Source of the DNA: an uncultured Clostridia bacterium | Lineage (GTDB): Bacteria; Bacillota; Clostridia; Peptostreptococcales; Anaerovoracaceae | Assembly (NCBI GenBank): GCA_934255135.1 | Contig: CAKQMV010000006.1 | Location: 33,366-97,365 of the forward strand | Length of the DNA stretch: 64,000 nt | Reading direction: 5' to 3' | Shown here: positions 31,984-41,236 of the stretch, piece by piece | Position numbering within the stretch: the first letter of the stretch is position 1 | How the letters are laid out: each line of letters begins with the position of its first letter | Program-made: the position numbers and the translations under genes | Notes under the pieces: model-generated | Told to the model about the DNA's origin: nothing | Seen by the model: only the letters and a program-made list of their open reading frames with translations | The model's database searches: none

Positions 31984-33258
31984 TTACCTCCTGATGTAAG
32001 CGTCTCTCTCTGCGCCTACTGAAACATAACTGATGTGACAGCCGATTTCTTTCTCGATGAATTCCACATAGTCTCTAGCCTCCTTAGGAAGGTCTTCCCA
32101 GGTTCTCGCACCTGAAATATCGCTCTTCCAGCCAGGCATGTATTCAATAACAGGCTTAGCATCATTTAATGCCAGCGGGAATGGAAACTCGTCAGTCTCC
32201 TTGCCGTCAACAATATACTTTGTACATACAGGAATCTCATCAAGATAGCTGAGCACGTCCATCTTAGTAAGTGCAATTCCTGTTGCCGCCTGCATTCTTG
32301 TACCATAACGTGTTGCTACGATATCCAGCGGACCAACTCTTCTTGGTCTTCCTGTCTTAGCGCCATACTCACCGCCAGCCTCTCTTAGAGCCTCTGCCTC
32401 TTCGCCGAACCACTCGCATACGAATGGTCCCTCTCCAACGCAGGTTGAGTATGCCTTAACAACACCGATAATCTCATCGAGCTTTGCTGATGGAAGACCT
32501 GATCCTACAGGTGCATACGCAGCGATAGCATTTGATGAGGTTGTGTATGGGTGAATGCCGTAATCAAGGTCTCTAAGAGCTCCAAGCTGAGCCTCGAAAA
32601 GAATCTTCTTTCCAGCCTCATCAGCCTCTCTCAGAACCTTGCCTGTATCACAGATATAAGGCTTGAGTTTATCACCAAATTCAGTGAGCCACTCCATAAC
32701 CTCTTCTGTTGTATAAGTCTTTGCATTGTACACGCCTGCAAGTGTCAGATTCTTCCACTCTGCAAGCTGTGTTGCATGCTCCTTAAGGTGTTCAGGATAG
32801 AAGAGCTCTCCTGCGAGGATTGTCTTCTTCTGATACTTATCTGAATAGAAAGGTGCGATTCCCTGCTTAGTTGAACCGTACTTCTGATCCTTAAGTCTAG
32901 CCTCCTCAAGGCTGTCTAAATCTCTGTGCCATGGAAGAAGAAGTGAGCATCTGTCACTAATCTTCAGCTTGTCCGGAGTGATGCTTACACCCTGAGCCTC
33001 TACATCCTGCATCTCATTCCACAGACTCTCGAGGTCAAGCGCAACACCATTACCAAGGACATTTACAACGCCATCTCTGAATAGTCCTGATGGCAGAAGA
33101 TGAAGAGCGAACTTTCCGTACTCGTTGATTACTGTATGTCCGGCATTACCACCGCCCTGATATCTTACAACAACATCGTAATCCTGAGTAAGAAGGTCAA
33201 CCATACGTCCCTTTCCTTCATCTCCCCAGTTAATTCCTACAATTGCGCAATTATGCAT
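31984..33258 (-). CDS. purA: Adenylosuccinate synthetase
   Basis: About 424 residues, full length. It joins IMP and aspartate with GTP to give adenylosuccinate, the first step towards AMP. The N-terminus has the P-loop-like IVGINWGDEGKGRMVDLL; QGGGNAGHTV, GSTKQGIAPFYSDK and GRPRRVGPLD follow. AAGGAG six bases before ATG 33258 sets the start; an ATG at 33282 has no such site. It is followed by yitT on the same strand. Confidence 0.97.
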   Translation of the reverse strand: MHNCAIVGINWGDEGKGRMVDLLTQDYDVVVRYQGGGNAGHTVINEYGKFALHLLPSGLFRDGVVNVLGNGVALDLESLWNEMQDVEAQGVSITPDKLKISDRCSLLLPWHRDLDSLEEARLKDQKYGSTKQGIAPFYSDKYQKKTILAGELFYPEHLKEHATQLAEWKNLTLAGVYNAKTYTTEEVMEWLTEFGDKLKPYICDTGKVLREADEAGKKILFEAQLGALRDLDYGIHPYTTSSNAIAAYAPVGSGLPSAKLDEIIGVVKAYSTCVGEGPFVCEWFGEEAEALREAGGEYGAKTGRPRRVGPLDIVATRYGTRMQAATGIALTKMDVLSYLDEIPVCTKYIVDGKETDEFPFPLALNDAKPVIEYMPGWKSDISGARTWEDLPKEARDYVEFIEKEIGCHISYVSVGAERDAYIRR

Positions 33259-33345
33259 CTTATTCTCCTTGTCGTACTCCAAAAATATGGCTATTTTAAT
33301 AGCAATAATACAATTTATTTTAGCATAGCTACTATTAAATCACAA

Positions 33346-34530
33346 TTATTTCATAAGCGGCTCGAGGCTTCTTGCAAGGATTCCATGCATCGAAGCAATG
33401 GCGATTCCATAGTTTACAACAGGTACGCCAGCCTCCTTTGCTCTCTCAAGTCTGCTCTTCATTGCAGTCTCAGTCATCACGCACGCACCACAATGAATAA
33501 TCAGCTTGTACTCACCGAGATTCTCAGGAAACTCGTTACCTGAACTCCATGTGAAATCAGGCTCCGCACCGATAATTGACTTTATCCAGCCCGGGATTTT
33601 GACCGTGCCGATATCCTCACACTGTCTGTGATGTGTGCAGCCTTCAGCGATAATCACGCGGTCACCATCCTTAAGCTCACCGAGAACTCTTGCTCCCTCG
33701 ATAAGTGTGTCGAGAGTTCCCTTGTAACGGGCAAAAAGAATAGAAAATGATGTCAGAGGAACGTCCCGTGGAAGTACCTTCTGAACCTTACCGAATACCT
33801 GCGAGTCTGTGATTACAAGTGCCGGTGGCTCCTTCAAAGCATCAAGTGTTTCAGCAAGCTCAGTGTCTTGACATACAACTGCTCTTGCATGAATATCGAG
33901 AAGCTCTCTAAGAACATTCTGCTGTGGCAGGATGATTCTACCCTTAGGTGCTGAGCTGTCTACGGGCACAACCATAATTACAGTGTCGCCTTTGCTCACA
34001 ATATCTGCAAGAATCTTCTTGTCCTGCGAATTCTTAGGAGCCATGCGTCCAAGCATCTCTCTTAGTTCATTCACATTCTCACCAGTCATAGCAGACACAG
34101 CAATTCCATTCTCAGGAAGCGTGATGCTCTCAGTCAGAAGGTCCTTCTTATTCATTGCTATGATGTGCGGAAGCTTTTTCTTCTCGAGCATATCAAGAAT
34201 CTGCTTCTCGTCATCGCCCATTCCGGCGTTTGAATCAACAACAAGAACAGCAATATCTGCAATTTCCATTGCCTCTCTCGCCTTCTTTACTCTAAGCTCA
34301 CCGAGCATACCCTCATCATCAAGACCCGGAGTGTCGATAATGACAACTGGCCCAAGTGGCAAAATCTCCATCGCCTTCTTGACTAGATCGGTTGTGGTAC
34401 CAGCAACATCAGAAACAACAGCCAGCGACTGGCCGGTAACTGCGTTGACGAGACTGCTTTTGCCCGCGTTTCTTCGTCCAAAAAATGCTATATGTACTCT
34501 CTGTCCGGATGCTGTTTCATTCATATTCAT
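33346..34530 (-). CDS. hydF: [FeFe]-hydrogenase H-cluster maturation GTPase HydF
   Basis: 394 residues. The GTPase domain has G1 GRRNAGKSSLV, G3 DTPG and NKKD; the C-terminal cluster-binding domain has CTHHRQC and HCGACVMTE, the CxH...HCxxC ligands of its [4Fe-4S] cluster. HydF is the scaffold that delivers the diiron subcluster to HydA, so the organism should have an [FeFe]-hydrogenase. HydE, HydG and hydrogenase genes are not in the window. The start codon overlaps by one base (TAATG) the stop of the upstream exported FN3-domain protein. Confidence 0.93.
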   Translation of the reverse strand: MNMNETASGQRVHIAFFGRRNAGKSSLVNAVTGQSLAVVSDVAGTTTDLVKKAMEILPLGPVVIIDTPGLDDEGMLGELRVKKAREAMEIADIAVLVVDSNAGMGDDEKQILDMLEKKKLPHIIAMNKKDLLTESITLPENGIAVSAMTGENVNELREMLGRMAPKNSQDKKILADIVSKGDTVIMVVPVDSSAPKGRIILPQQNVLRELLDIHARAVVCQDTELAETLDALKEPPALVITDSQVFGKVQKVLPRDVPLTSFSILFARYKGTLDTLIEGARVLGELKDGDRVIIAEGCTHHRQCEDIGTVKIPGWIKSIIGAEPDFTWSSGNEFPENLGEYKLIIHCGACVMTETAMKSRLERAKEAGVPVVNYGIAIASMHGILARSLEPLMK

Positions 34531-35918
34531 TACTTTAGATCCCTCACTCTTATCTTAGTCTTATAAATTCTGTCGACACTTGAGTTGACAAGAAGCTCAA
34601 GGTAGCCCTCGTTATCGACGATTGCGCTCTCAAGCTCGCCTAACCCACTCACACGGATTGAGCCGAGATACTTCGAATCGCTCACTCTGAACATGTCGAT
34701 ATAGTTCTCTGCATGCTTGTTAGCACCGCTCATACATCTGAATACAAATCCGGCATGTGCACATGAATCCTGTGTGTAGACATGCATCGGTCTGCTTATG
34801 TCGTAAATCAGCTTCTCCTGTACAAAAGAGCCATCACCCTTATAGACTCTGATTCCCGTTCTCGATGTTGTGAGCATCTTGCCGGTTACTCTGTCATAGC
34901 AGATTCCTGCTGCCTGATATGGCATTGATGTCTTGCCGTATGCTCCATTCTTTGGGTTATATGTGTCTATCGAAGTCGTAAAGCCGCGTACACAGTAGCA
35001 GAGCTTTGTCTTGTTGCAGTAAGTGAATCCGTTCGGATGTCCCAGATTATGGGACGGAACTGAAACCTTCCTCCCTGAGCCGTCAAGATTGTACGAAATA
35101 ATTCTCTGCGAGCCTTCATCTCCAAATGCAATGATATACTTCTTTCCGGTAAAGCCCATAGACTGAGGTGTTGCTGCACCGCCCTCACCAGAAACAGTCA
35201 TAACAATCTTCACGTCGCTTGGGCCGATATTATATACAACACCGAAGGATCCACCATTTGAGTTTCTCTCAAGTGAGCTTATGACCTCAAGCCTGATTGT
35301 CTTCGATGCTCGAAGATAATTTTCATCAGCCTTGGCCTCAACTCTTAAGGTTGCAGTTCCAGCTCCTCTAATCTTGACCTTTCCGGCATTGGTAACAGTT
35401 GCTACCCTCTGGTTGCTTGAGGAACACTCTGTTTCTGACTTGGCACCCTTTGCTATATTAAAGCTCTTGCTCGATGTCAACTTAAGGTATTTAGACTTCG
35501 CTGTCAACTTCTGCTTCGACTTCGTCGCAAATACCTTCGAGCCTGAGTAGATTCCCTCGATATCATCCTCCGCATATGCTCTTATCCTGACTTTGTATTC
35601 AGTTCCCTGCTTGAGACCTGTAGCCTTTGCAGTCGTCGTTTCGGATATAACAGATATTGGTTCAGCATCGGCATTGTCCTGCTCAGTCCAGACAGTCTCA
35701 TACTTCACAGCATTTCTCGCTTCACTCCAGGAAATCTCGATTGATGACGCCGTTCTTTTGACCGCTTCGATTGACGAAGCCTCTACCCAACCCGGTCTGA
35801 TTGAAAAATACCTATAAAGCGAAAGTCCAAGACACACCAAAAGAACAGCCAGAACTATGAGTTCCAACTTAAGAATCTTTTTCTTCTGGCTGCGTATTTT
35901 CTTCATGGGCTTCTTCAA
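34530..35918 (-). CDS. Exported FN3/Ig-like and beta-propeller-like protein, unknown
   Basis: 462 residues. A basic start with a membrane segment (LKLELIVLAVLLVCLGLSLY) exports or anchors it. Residues ~42-130 look like a fibronectin type III domain (IEISWSEARNAVKYETVWTE, GLKQGTEYKVRIRAYAE), 135-212 like a BIG2-type Ig domain (TAKSKYLKLTSSKSFNIAKGAKS, VTNAGKVKIRGAGTATLRVEA), and 225-460 is rich in beta repeats resembling a propeller. The start is TTG 35918 with AAAGGAA upstream, or the ATG four codons later. Its overlap with hydF is odd because one product is outside and the other inside the cell. Function unknown. Confidence 0.78.
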   Translation of the reverse strand: MKKPMKKIRSQKKKILKLELIVLAVLLVCLGLSLYRYFSIRPGWVEASSIEAVKRTASSIEISWSEARNAVKYETVWTEQDNADAEPISVISETTTAKATGLKQGTEYKVRIRAYAEDDIEGIYSGSKVFATKSKQKLTAKSKYLKLTSSKSFNIAKGAKSETECSSSNQRVATVTNAGKVKIRGAGTATLRVEAKADENYLRASKTIRLEVISSLERNSNGGSFGVVYNIGPSDVKIVMTVSGEGGAATPQSMGFTGKKYIIAFGDEGSQRIISYNLDGSGRKVSVPSHNLGHPNGFTYCNKTKLCYCVRGFTTSIDTYNPKNGAYGKTSMPYQAAGICYDRVTGKMLTTSRTGIRVYKGDGSFVQEKLIYDISRPMHVYTQDSCAHAGFVFRCMSGANKHAENYIDMFRVSDSKYLGSIRVSGLGELESAIVDNEGYLELLVNSSVDRIYKTKIRVRDLK

Positions 35919-35955
35919 GGCTCGTTCGTTCCTTTCTTTTATTACATTTCAGACA

Positions 35956-37605
35956 TTACATATCCGACACTGCGTTAATCAGTGCTGGTAGAAGCTGCTT
36001 CTTTCTTGAAAGCAATCCTTCAAGTATGAAGCCACCGTCTGTTTTAGGTGCTCCTGGGAAAGCCTTCTTGATAAGCTCTTCTGCGCCTTCGCCGGCGTAA
36101 AGCATCTCTGAAGATGTATCCTTAATGTCTGTAAGCAGGAAGAATACCATCTCAGCACCATTCTTGCCACACTCATGTCCAAGAAGTGGCTTAACTCTCT
36201 GCTTAATTACTTCAAGTTCATCTGGGCTCATGCTGCTGATCTGTCCTACACCAAAGCCAACTCCTTCAAGTGTAATCTTCTTATAATCCTGATAGAAAAT
36301 CTCTTCAGGTGACTTATCCTTGAGATCTGATCCTGCCTCAAACATCTCAGTTGCAAAGCTCTCAATATCAAGATCTGCGATGAGTGCTAGTGCACCGGCA
36401 GCCATCTTGTCTGTTACTGTGCATGTAGGTGATCTGAACATCAGAGTGTCAGAAATAATTGCAGCAAGAAGAAGTCCTGCAATTTCCTCAGGAATCTCGA
36501 TGCCCTTCTCAACGTACATGTGATACAGAATTGTAGCTGTACATCCTACAGGCTGGTTGTTGAACAGAATTGGCTGTGTTGTCTGCATTGTTCCGATTCT
36601 GTGGTGGTCAACAATTTCGAGAACCTCCGCCTCTTCGATGTTGTCAACTGCCTGTGCTACGTCGTTATGGTCTACAAGAATAACCTTCTTCTTCTCAACA
36701 CCGAGGAGATTTCTTCTTGAAACAGTTCCAAGGTAGTTGCCGTGAGCATCTACAACAGGGAAAGCTCTATGTCTTGTCTTTGACATGACCTTCTTAAGTT
36801 CCTCGGTTGTTGTATCAGTCTTAAAAGTAATCAGATTGTCTGTTGTCATTACTTCGCCGACAGGAATACTCATCGCAATCTCTCTTGAAACAGAGAAAGT
36901 ATCGAGATCAGTTTCGATAATAACGGCATTCTTCTTCTCTGCAAGCTTGATAACTTCCTCATCAGCCTTTGCGCCAAGACATAGAACGAGACATTCAGCA
37001 CCAGCCTCAAGAGCCGCCAGCTGATTTTCTCTTCTATCCGCAAGAATAATCAGGTCACCATCTTCGATAACCGACTGCATTCTTTCAACGTATGATGCAC
37101 CGATAAGAATCTTACCCCTGTCAAAACGAGCATCGCCCGAGCCTACAGAAATCTTTCCATCGAGAGTCTCCGCGATATCGGAATATGGAGGTTTAGTCTG
37201 AGCAAGAAAATATCCATCCTGAGCCGAAAGAATAACCTTGGCGAAATCGCCCTTGGTAATAAGCCCCTTAACCTTACCATCATCCGTTGTTACAGGTTGT
37301 GCCATAGCCTCGTATTTCTCCATGATCTTCCACACCTTCTTGATTGTAAGCTTGTCGCTTACACCAGGTGTATGACGCATCTCCATGTCCATAATCTGTG
37401 TGGCCACACTATCTATATATGGCGGATACGGAGTCTTGAATCTGTCGAGGACATACTTTGTCTCGGCACTGATTTCACCCGCTCTTCCCGCATAGTATTG
37501 TCTGCTGTTGCTGATTCTGTTCTTGATATCAGCATATGCAATTGCTGAGCAGATTGAATCAGTATCTGGATTCTTATGTCCGATAATCAGAATTTTCTTC
37601 TTCAT
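35956..37605 (-). CDS. ppaC: Manganese-dependent inorganic pyrophosphatase with CBS-DRTGG-CBS insert
   Basis: 549 residues, DHH family II pyrophosphatase. The N-terminal site is IIGHKNPDTDSICSA; the DHH motif is ILVDHNDV then IVDHHRIGTMQTTQP. An insert of about 240 residues holds CBS1 (~70-125), a DRTGG domain (~130-245) and CBS2 (~258-310, VMTTDNLITF, RHRAFPVVDAHGNYLGTVSRRNLL). CBS-type pyrophosphatases are regulated by adenine nucleotides, and those with DRTGG also by diadenosine polyphosphates. GGGAGG before ATG 37605 sets the start; an ATG five codons upstream is less likely. Confidence 0.93.
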   Translation of the reverse strand: MKKKILIIGHKNPDTDSICSAIAYADIKNRISNSRQYYAGRAGEISAETKYVLDRFKTPYPPYIDSVATQIMDMEMRHTPGVSDKLTIKKVWKIMEKYEAMAQPVTTDDGKVKGLITKGDFAKVILSAQDGYFLAQTKPPYSDIAETLDGKISVGSGDARFDRGKILIGASYVERMQSVIEDGDLIILADRRENQLAALEAGAECLVLCLGAKADEEVIKLAEKKNAVIIETDLDTFSVSREIAMSIPVGEVMTTDNLITFKTDTTTEELKKVMSKTRHRAFPVVDAHGNYLGTVSRRNLLGVEKKKVILVDHNDVAQAVDNIEEAEVLEIVDHHRIGTMQTTQPILFNNQPVGCTATILYHMYVEKGIEIPEEIAGLLLAAIISDTLMFRSPTCTVTDKMAAGALALIADLDIESFATEMFEAGSDLKDKSPEEIFYQDYKKITLEGVGFGVGQISSMSPDELEVIKQRVKPLLGHECGKNGAEMVFFLLTDIKDTSSEMLYAGEGAEELIKKAFPGAPKTDGGFILEGLLSRKKQLLPALINAVSDM

Positions 37606-37642
37606 GTAAAAACCTCCCATATGATATGCAGATTATATCACA

Positions 37643-38329
37643 TTACTTTATCTTTAACTTCCTAAGCTGCACCTTCTGTTCCGTTGTAATACGGTAACTT
37701 TCGCAAGCCTTCTGTATTGTCTTATTATGTGTCCACGCATCAAGCCGTCTATCTGTTACTATATTAATTGCAGATTTCCATTGTTTGGCCAGTGCAGTTG
37801 CATAAAACCAGGCCTTCATCATGTCAACATAGTATCCTGTTGCAGTAACTTCAAGCGGTATCTCAAGATAATCTTCACTGAATCTTTCATCAAGAAAGAA
37901 TGTCATGAGCATCTCCATTCCGAATCTCGCAGTATAAGGTTCTTCTGATGCTGCCCATCCTCTGATCGCTTCGAGTAATCTCTTCGGATTCTTCGCAAGC
38001 CTCTTCGGAGCCATGATATCACACACCGCCCAGTTGTCTACGTAAGGCAGGAACCTCTGAAGTTCCCTGTAGATATCGTCATCATCCTTCAGTTCAGATA
38101 TTATAATCGCATGCAAAATATCTTCATCATAGTATTCGTGCGGCACCTCTGCTAGAAATTCCGCTACGGCCGCAAATTCTTCTTTAAGAAGTTGCTTAGC
38201 GAGTTTTCTCGCAAGCGGCACTCTCGCCCCTATAATTCTATCTCTATCCATTCCTGGAATCAGTTTCATCTGAAACTCGGCATAGTCTGAATCTTCAAGA
38301 GCCTTAAGCTTATCAAGAATTAATTCCAT
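37643..38329 (-). CDS. DNA alkylation repair protein, AlkD-like
   Basis: 228 residues made of HEAT-like helices: DRIIGARVPLARKLAKQL, HEYYDEDILHAIIISELKDD, PYVDNWAVCDIMAPK and FGMEMLMTFFLDE match the AlkC/AlkD glycosylase family that removes positively charged N3- and N7-alkylated bases. The tryptophan and aspartate in DNWAVCD correspond to the family's conserved catalytic region. AAGGGGG precedes the ATG. Its start overlaps the end of the MATE gene by 17 bases, so they are co-transcribed. Confidence 0.88.
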   Translation of the reverse strand: MELILDKLKALEDSDYAEFQMKLIPGMDRDRIIGARVPLARKLAKQLLKEEFAAVAEFLAEVPHEYYDEDILHAIIISELKDDDDIYRELQRFLPYVDNWAVCDIMAPKRLAKNPKRLLEAIRGWAASEEPYTARFGMEMLMTFFLDERFSEDYLEIPLEVTATGYYVDMMKAWFYATALAKQWKSAINIVTDRRLDAWTHNKTIQKACESYRITTEQKVQLRKLKIK

Positions 38330-39656
38330 AGGTATCCCCCTTATACTTCTTGTAGAAAGCTAATCCTGCTATATCTGCAAGCACCCATCCGATTGGAATT
38401 GCAAGCCATATTGCGGTAACACCAAGAGGTGTGTTCGGTGCCAGTGCATACGCCAGTACAACTCTTGTGCCAAGCGAGATCACGGTCAGCACAAGCGAAA
38501 TCTCGGGTCTGCCAATTCCTCTGAAATGTCCATACCACATAAATAGGATTCCTATCCCTATATATGACGCACCCTCAATTCGAAGATATCTCATTCCTTC
38601 ATTTATAATTGCAGTCTCAGATGCATCTACAAATATACACATAAGCTCACGCGCCCAGATGCACACTCCAATTGAAATAATCACCGAGAAAACACCAGCC
38701 GTCAACGAAGCGGCTCGACTTCCTTTAATGATTCTATTCTTTTGGCCGGCTCCAGCATTCTGCGAGATGAAGAGTGAATATGCATTTCCGAATTCCTGTG
38801 TCGGCATATACGCAAGAGTGTCAATCTTGACGGCTGCAGCGAATGCTGCCATAACAACTGTTCCGAAGCTGTTGACCAAACCCTGGATCATAAGGATTCC
38901 GAAGTTCATAATAGACTGCTGCACACCTGTCGCCAGATCGTTTCTTATAATCTTAACAAGTCTAACTTTGCTACCAGATCTCTTCTTGAACGCAGTTCTT
39001 GCCTCAGGCATTCTCTTAAGTGCCACACGCATAATTCCAATTCCCGAAACTGTCTGCGCAATCACAGTCGCCCAGGCTGCACCTGCTACGCCCATCTCAA
39101 GCTTAATTACAAAATACAGATCCAGCACAATATTAACTGCCGATGATGCACCAAGAAATATTAGTGGCGTCATCGAATCACCTGTAGCTCTAAGCAGGAA
39201 TGCGAAAAAGTTATATATAAACACGAATACCATTCCCACGAAAACAACCATAACGTACTCGTGTGCCACTCCATAGATTTCCTGAGGTGTCTTAAGTAGC
39301 TTCAATATTATATTCATACCTGGATAGATGATCAGATAAAGAGCTAAAGTGACCGAAGCTATAAATGTAAACGATAGGTATATGTCTTCTTCAAGCTTCT
39401 CTCTGTCATTCGCACCGAAATCCATCGAAAAGTATGCGCCACTTCCCATACACAGGCCTATAACTATCGATGTCAGAAAGACCATCAGTGTATAAGAGGA
39501 TCCAACCGCAGCCAGCGCCCCTGCTCCCAGAAAGCGTCCAACAATCAGGGTATCCACCAGACTGTATACCTGTTGAAGCATATTTCCTGCAATCATAGGA
39601 AGCGAGAATAATATCAGGTTGCCCCAAACCGATCCTTCCGTCAGACTTCTCTTCAA
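38313..39656 (-). CDS. MATE-family multidrug/toxin efflux transporter
   Basis: 447 residues with twelve membrane segments in two repeats: LPMIAGNMLQQVYSLVDTLIVGRFLGAGALAAVG opens the first, NFGILMIQGLVNSFGTVVMAAFAAAVKID the second. It expels organic cations or toxins using Na+ or H+. The start is TTG 39656 with AAAGG upstream. The downstream alkD overlaps by 17 bases, linking efflux and repair of alkylating damage in one transcript. Confidence 0.92.
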   Translation of the reverse strand: MKRSLTEGSVWGNLILFSLPMIAGNMLQQVYSLVDTLIVGRFLGAGALAAVGSSYTLMVFLTSIVIGLCMGSGAYFSMDFGANDREKLEEDIYLSFTFIASVTLALYLIIYPGMNIILKLLKTPQEIYGVAHEYVMVVFVGMVFVFIYNFFAFLLRATGDSMTPLIFLGASSAVNIVLDLYFVIKLEMGVAGAAWATVIAQTVSGIGIMRVALKRMPEARTAFKKRSGSKVRLVKIIRNDLATGVQQSIMNFGILMIQGLVNSFGTVVMAAFAAAVKIDTLAYMPTQEFGNAYSLFISQNAGAGQKNRIIKGSRAASLTAGVFSVIISIGVCIWARELMCIFVDASETAIINEGMRYLRIEGASYIGIGILFMWYGHFRGIGRPEISLVLTVISLGTRVVLAYALAPNTPLGVTAIWLAIPIGWVLADIAGLAFYKKYKGDTYGINS

Positions 39657-39770
39657 AATTCTTCTATCCTTTCAATAAATTATAATCAGCGAAGCCACGG
39701 TGTGCCGTGCTCCGCAGTTGCGAAATGGTATCTGTCACGCATTCTAATTTTACACGATTACAATGAATTT

Positions 39771-39787
39771 GGTAAACGGTAAACCAT
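39771..39787. repeat. GGTAAAC tandem motif in the region upstream of the MATE gene
   Basis: GGTAAAC and GGTAAACC stand in tandem here, and the 14-base stretch at 39774-39787 also occurs at 20674-20687 just after the ssrA terminator. The 254-base region 39657-39910 otherwise holds the MATE upstream sequence and the traX terminator; I see no RNA gene. Confidence 0.35.
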
Positions 39788-39865
39788 CCGTTTGCGATTT
39801 GCTTGTTACCGAGTTTCCAGAAAAATGCCTGGGTTAGAGGACATGCGTGGGATTACCATTTTGAT

Positions 39866-39895
39866 AAAAAAAAGGGGGCTTCCGAAGAAACCCCC
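39866..39895 (-). terminator. Intrinsic terminator of the fur-rbr-traX operon
   Basis: On the minus strand GGGGGTTTC pairs with GAAGCCCCC (one wobble) around a TTCG tetraloop, followed by eight T. Confidence 0.92.
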
Positions 39896-39910
39896 ACCGA
39901 TATTAAACAA

Positions 39911-40693
39911 TCAGATCCCTAATCTCATTCTTATTATTCCCAGAATTAGCATGTGTACAGGATAGAACAGATAGTTCGGTATCTTGTACTGCTTACCACG
40001 CTTACCATTGTATGTAAGTGTAAGCGCAAATCCCAGTACAGCCCATGGAGTCTTAAACAGTATCAGTGCACTAAGTACTACTGCAATTACAGGTCTGTCC
40101 CAGAATATATAGTAGAAGTAAGCAACCAGAATCGTATACTGATCATAGTCCAGTCCAAGATTCATAGCCACAAGACACATAGCTCCTACCACCACAAAGG
40201 ATGCCGCATACCACAATGCCACAGGCATTCCATTCATCCGAGCCTTGAGCTCATCCACTATCCATAGTGTTGCCATTGCCAAAGCTAGCGAGAACATTAT
40301 ATTGTTCCAGTTCTTATCAAAGAACGTTGCCGTAGTGAACATATCAAATGGCACCTCAGAAATAACACCGAAAAGCAGCATAGTTCCAAGATATCTCCAT
40401 CTGTTTCTGGTCTTGAATAAGCCCTCGACCATCAGGAACACAAATATTGGAAAAGCGATTCTTCCTAGTATATCCATGATGTCGCTCACTCTATTCAGTA
40501 CGCCACCATCCAGATTAGGATAAAGCAACGCCTTGTTTACATGGTCGATAAGCATCGATGCAAAGGCTATGTACTTAAGCTGCGCACCGGAGAGCAACTT
40601 ATATTTGTCCGGTAGGTTCAGGTGCGAGCCCTTGTCCAAGCTCGCGCCATTCCCTACATTTGAGCCATTATTCAGGCTAGTATTAATACTCAT
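39911..40693 (-). CDS. TraX-family membrane protein
   Basis: 260 residues with about seven membrane segments. TraX family patterns: LKYIAFASMLIDHVNKA, LGRIAFPIFVFLMVEGLFKTRNRWRYLGTMLLFGVISEVPFDM and LFYPVHMLILGIIRM. In F plasmid TraX acetylates pilin; chromosomal homologues in Firmicutes are common acyltransferase-3-like proteins of unknown substrate. The N-terminal 30 residues are polar and Asn/Gly-rich. It follows rubrerythrin by three bases, so it is in the fur-rbr transcript although no oxidative-stress role is known. Confidence 0.85.
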   Translation of the reverse strand: MSINTSLNNGSNVGNGASLDKGSHLNLPDKYKLLSGAQLKYIAFASMLIDHVNKALLYPNLDGGVLNRVSDIMDILGRIAFPIFVFLMVEGLFKTRNRWRYLGTMLLFGVISEVPFDMFTTATFFDKNWNNIMFSLALAMATLWIVDELKARMNGMPVALWYAASFVVVGAMCLVAMNLGLDYDQYTILVAYFYYIFWDRPVIAVVLSALILFKTPWAVLGFALTLTYNGKRGKQYKIPNYLFYPVHMLILGIIRMRLGI

Positions 40694-40696
40694 AGT

Positions 40697-41236
40697 TTAG
40701 TAATTCTCCGCGTGAACTTCGAAGTAGCTCTGTGGGTGATTGCATACAGGGCACTCTTCCGGCGCCTTAGTGCCAACTACAATGTGACCACAGTTACGGC
40801 ACTCCCATACCTTAACCTCGCTCTTCTCAAATACCTGTGCAGTCTCAAGGTTCTTAAGAAGTGCACGATATCTCTCTTCATGATGCTTCTCAATCTCACC
40901 TACAGCTCTGAACTTAGCAGCAAGTTCAGGAAAGCCCTCTTCCTCTGCTGTCTTAGCAAATTCTGCATACATATCAGTCCACTCGTAATTCTCACCTTCT
41001 GCTGCAGCTGCCAGATTAGCCTTAGTGTCGCCAATTCCAGCAAGCTCCTTGAACCACATCTTAGCGTGCTCCTTCTCGTTGTCAGCAGTCTTAAGGAAGA
41101 GTGCTGACATCTGCTCGTAGCCTTCCTTCTTAGCTGTAGAAGCAAAGTAAGTGTACTTGTTTCTTGCCTGTGATTCACCTGCAAAAGCTGTCTCCAGATT
41201 CTTCTCTGTCTGTGTTCCTGCATACTTGTTAGCCAT
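40697..41236 (-). CDS. rbr: Rubrerythrin
   Basis: 179 residues. An N-terminal four-helix ferritin-like domain carries the diiron ligands (LETAFAGESQARNKYTYFA, ADNEKEHAKMW, EEGFPELAAKFRAVGEIEKHHEERY) and the C-terminal rubredoxin-like domain binds one iron through CRNCG and CPVCNHPQ. It reduces hydrogen peroxide in anaerobes. GGAGG before ATG 41236 sets the start and places it six bases after the fur stop; a longer frame to 41296 overlaps fur. Co-transcription with a Fur/PerR regulator fits peroxide control. Confidence 0.95.
   Translation of the reverse strand: MANKYAGTQTEKNLETAFAGESQARNKYTYFASTAKKEGYEQMSALFLKTADNEKEHAKMWFKELAGIGDTKANLAAAAEGENYEWTDMYAEFAKTAEEEGFPELAAKFRAVGEIEKHHEERYRALLKNLETAQVFEKSEVKVWECRNCGHIVVGTKAPEECPVCNHPQSYFEVHAENY

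Noticed and set aside
38431..39276. Plus-strand frame of 281 codons opposite the MATE gene
   Set aside because: Antisense shadow of a clear transporter gene; low-complexity, without a domain or ribosome site.
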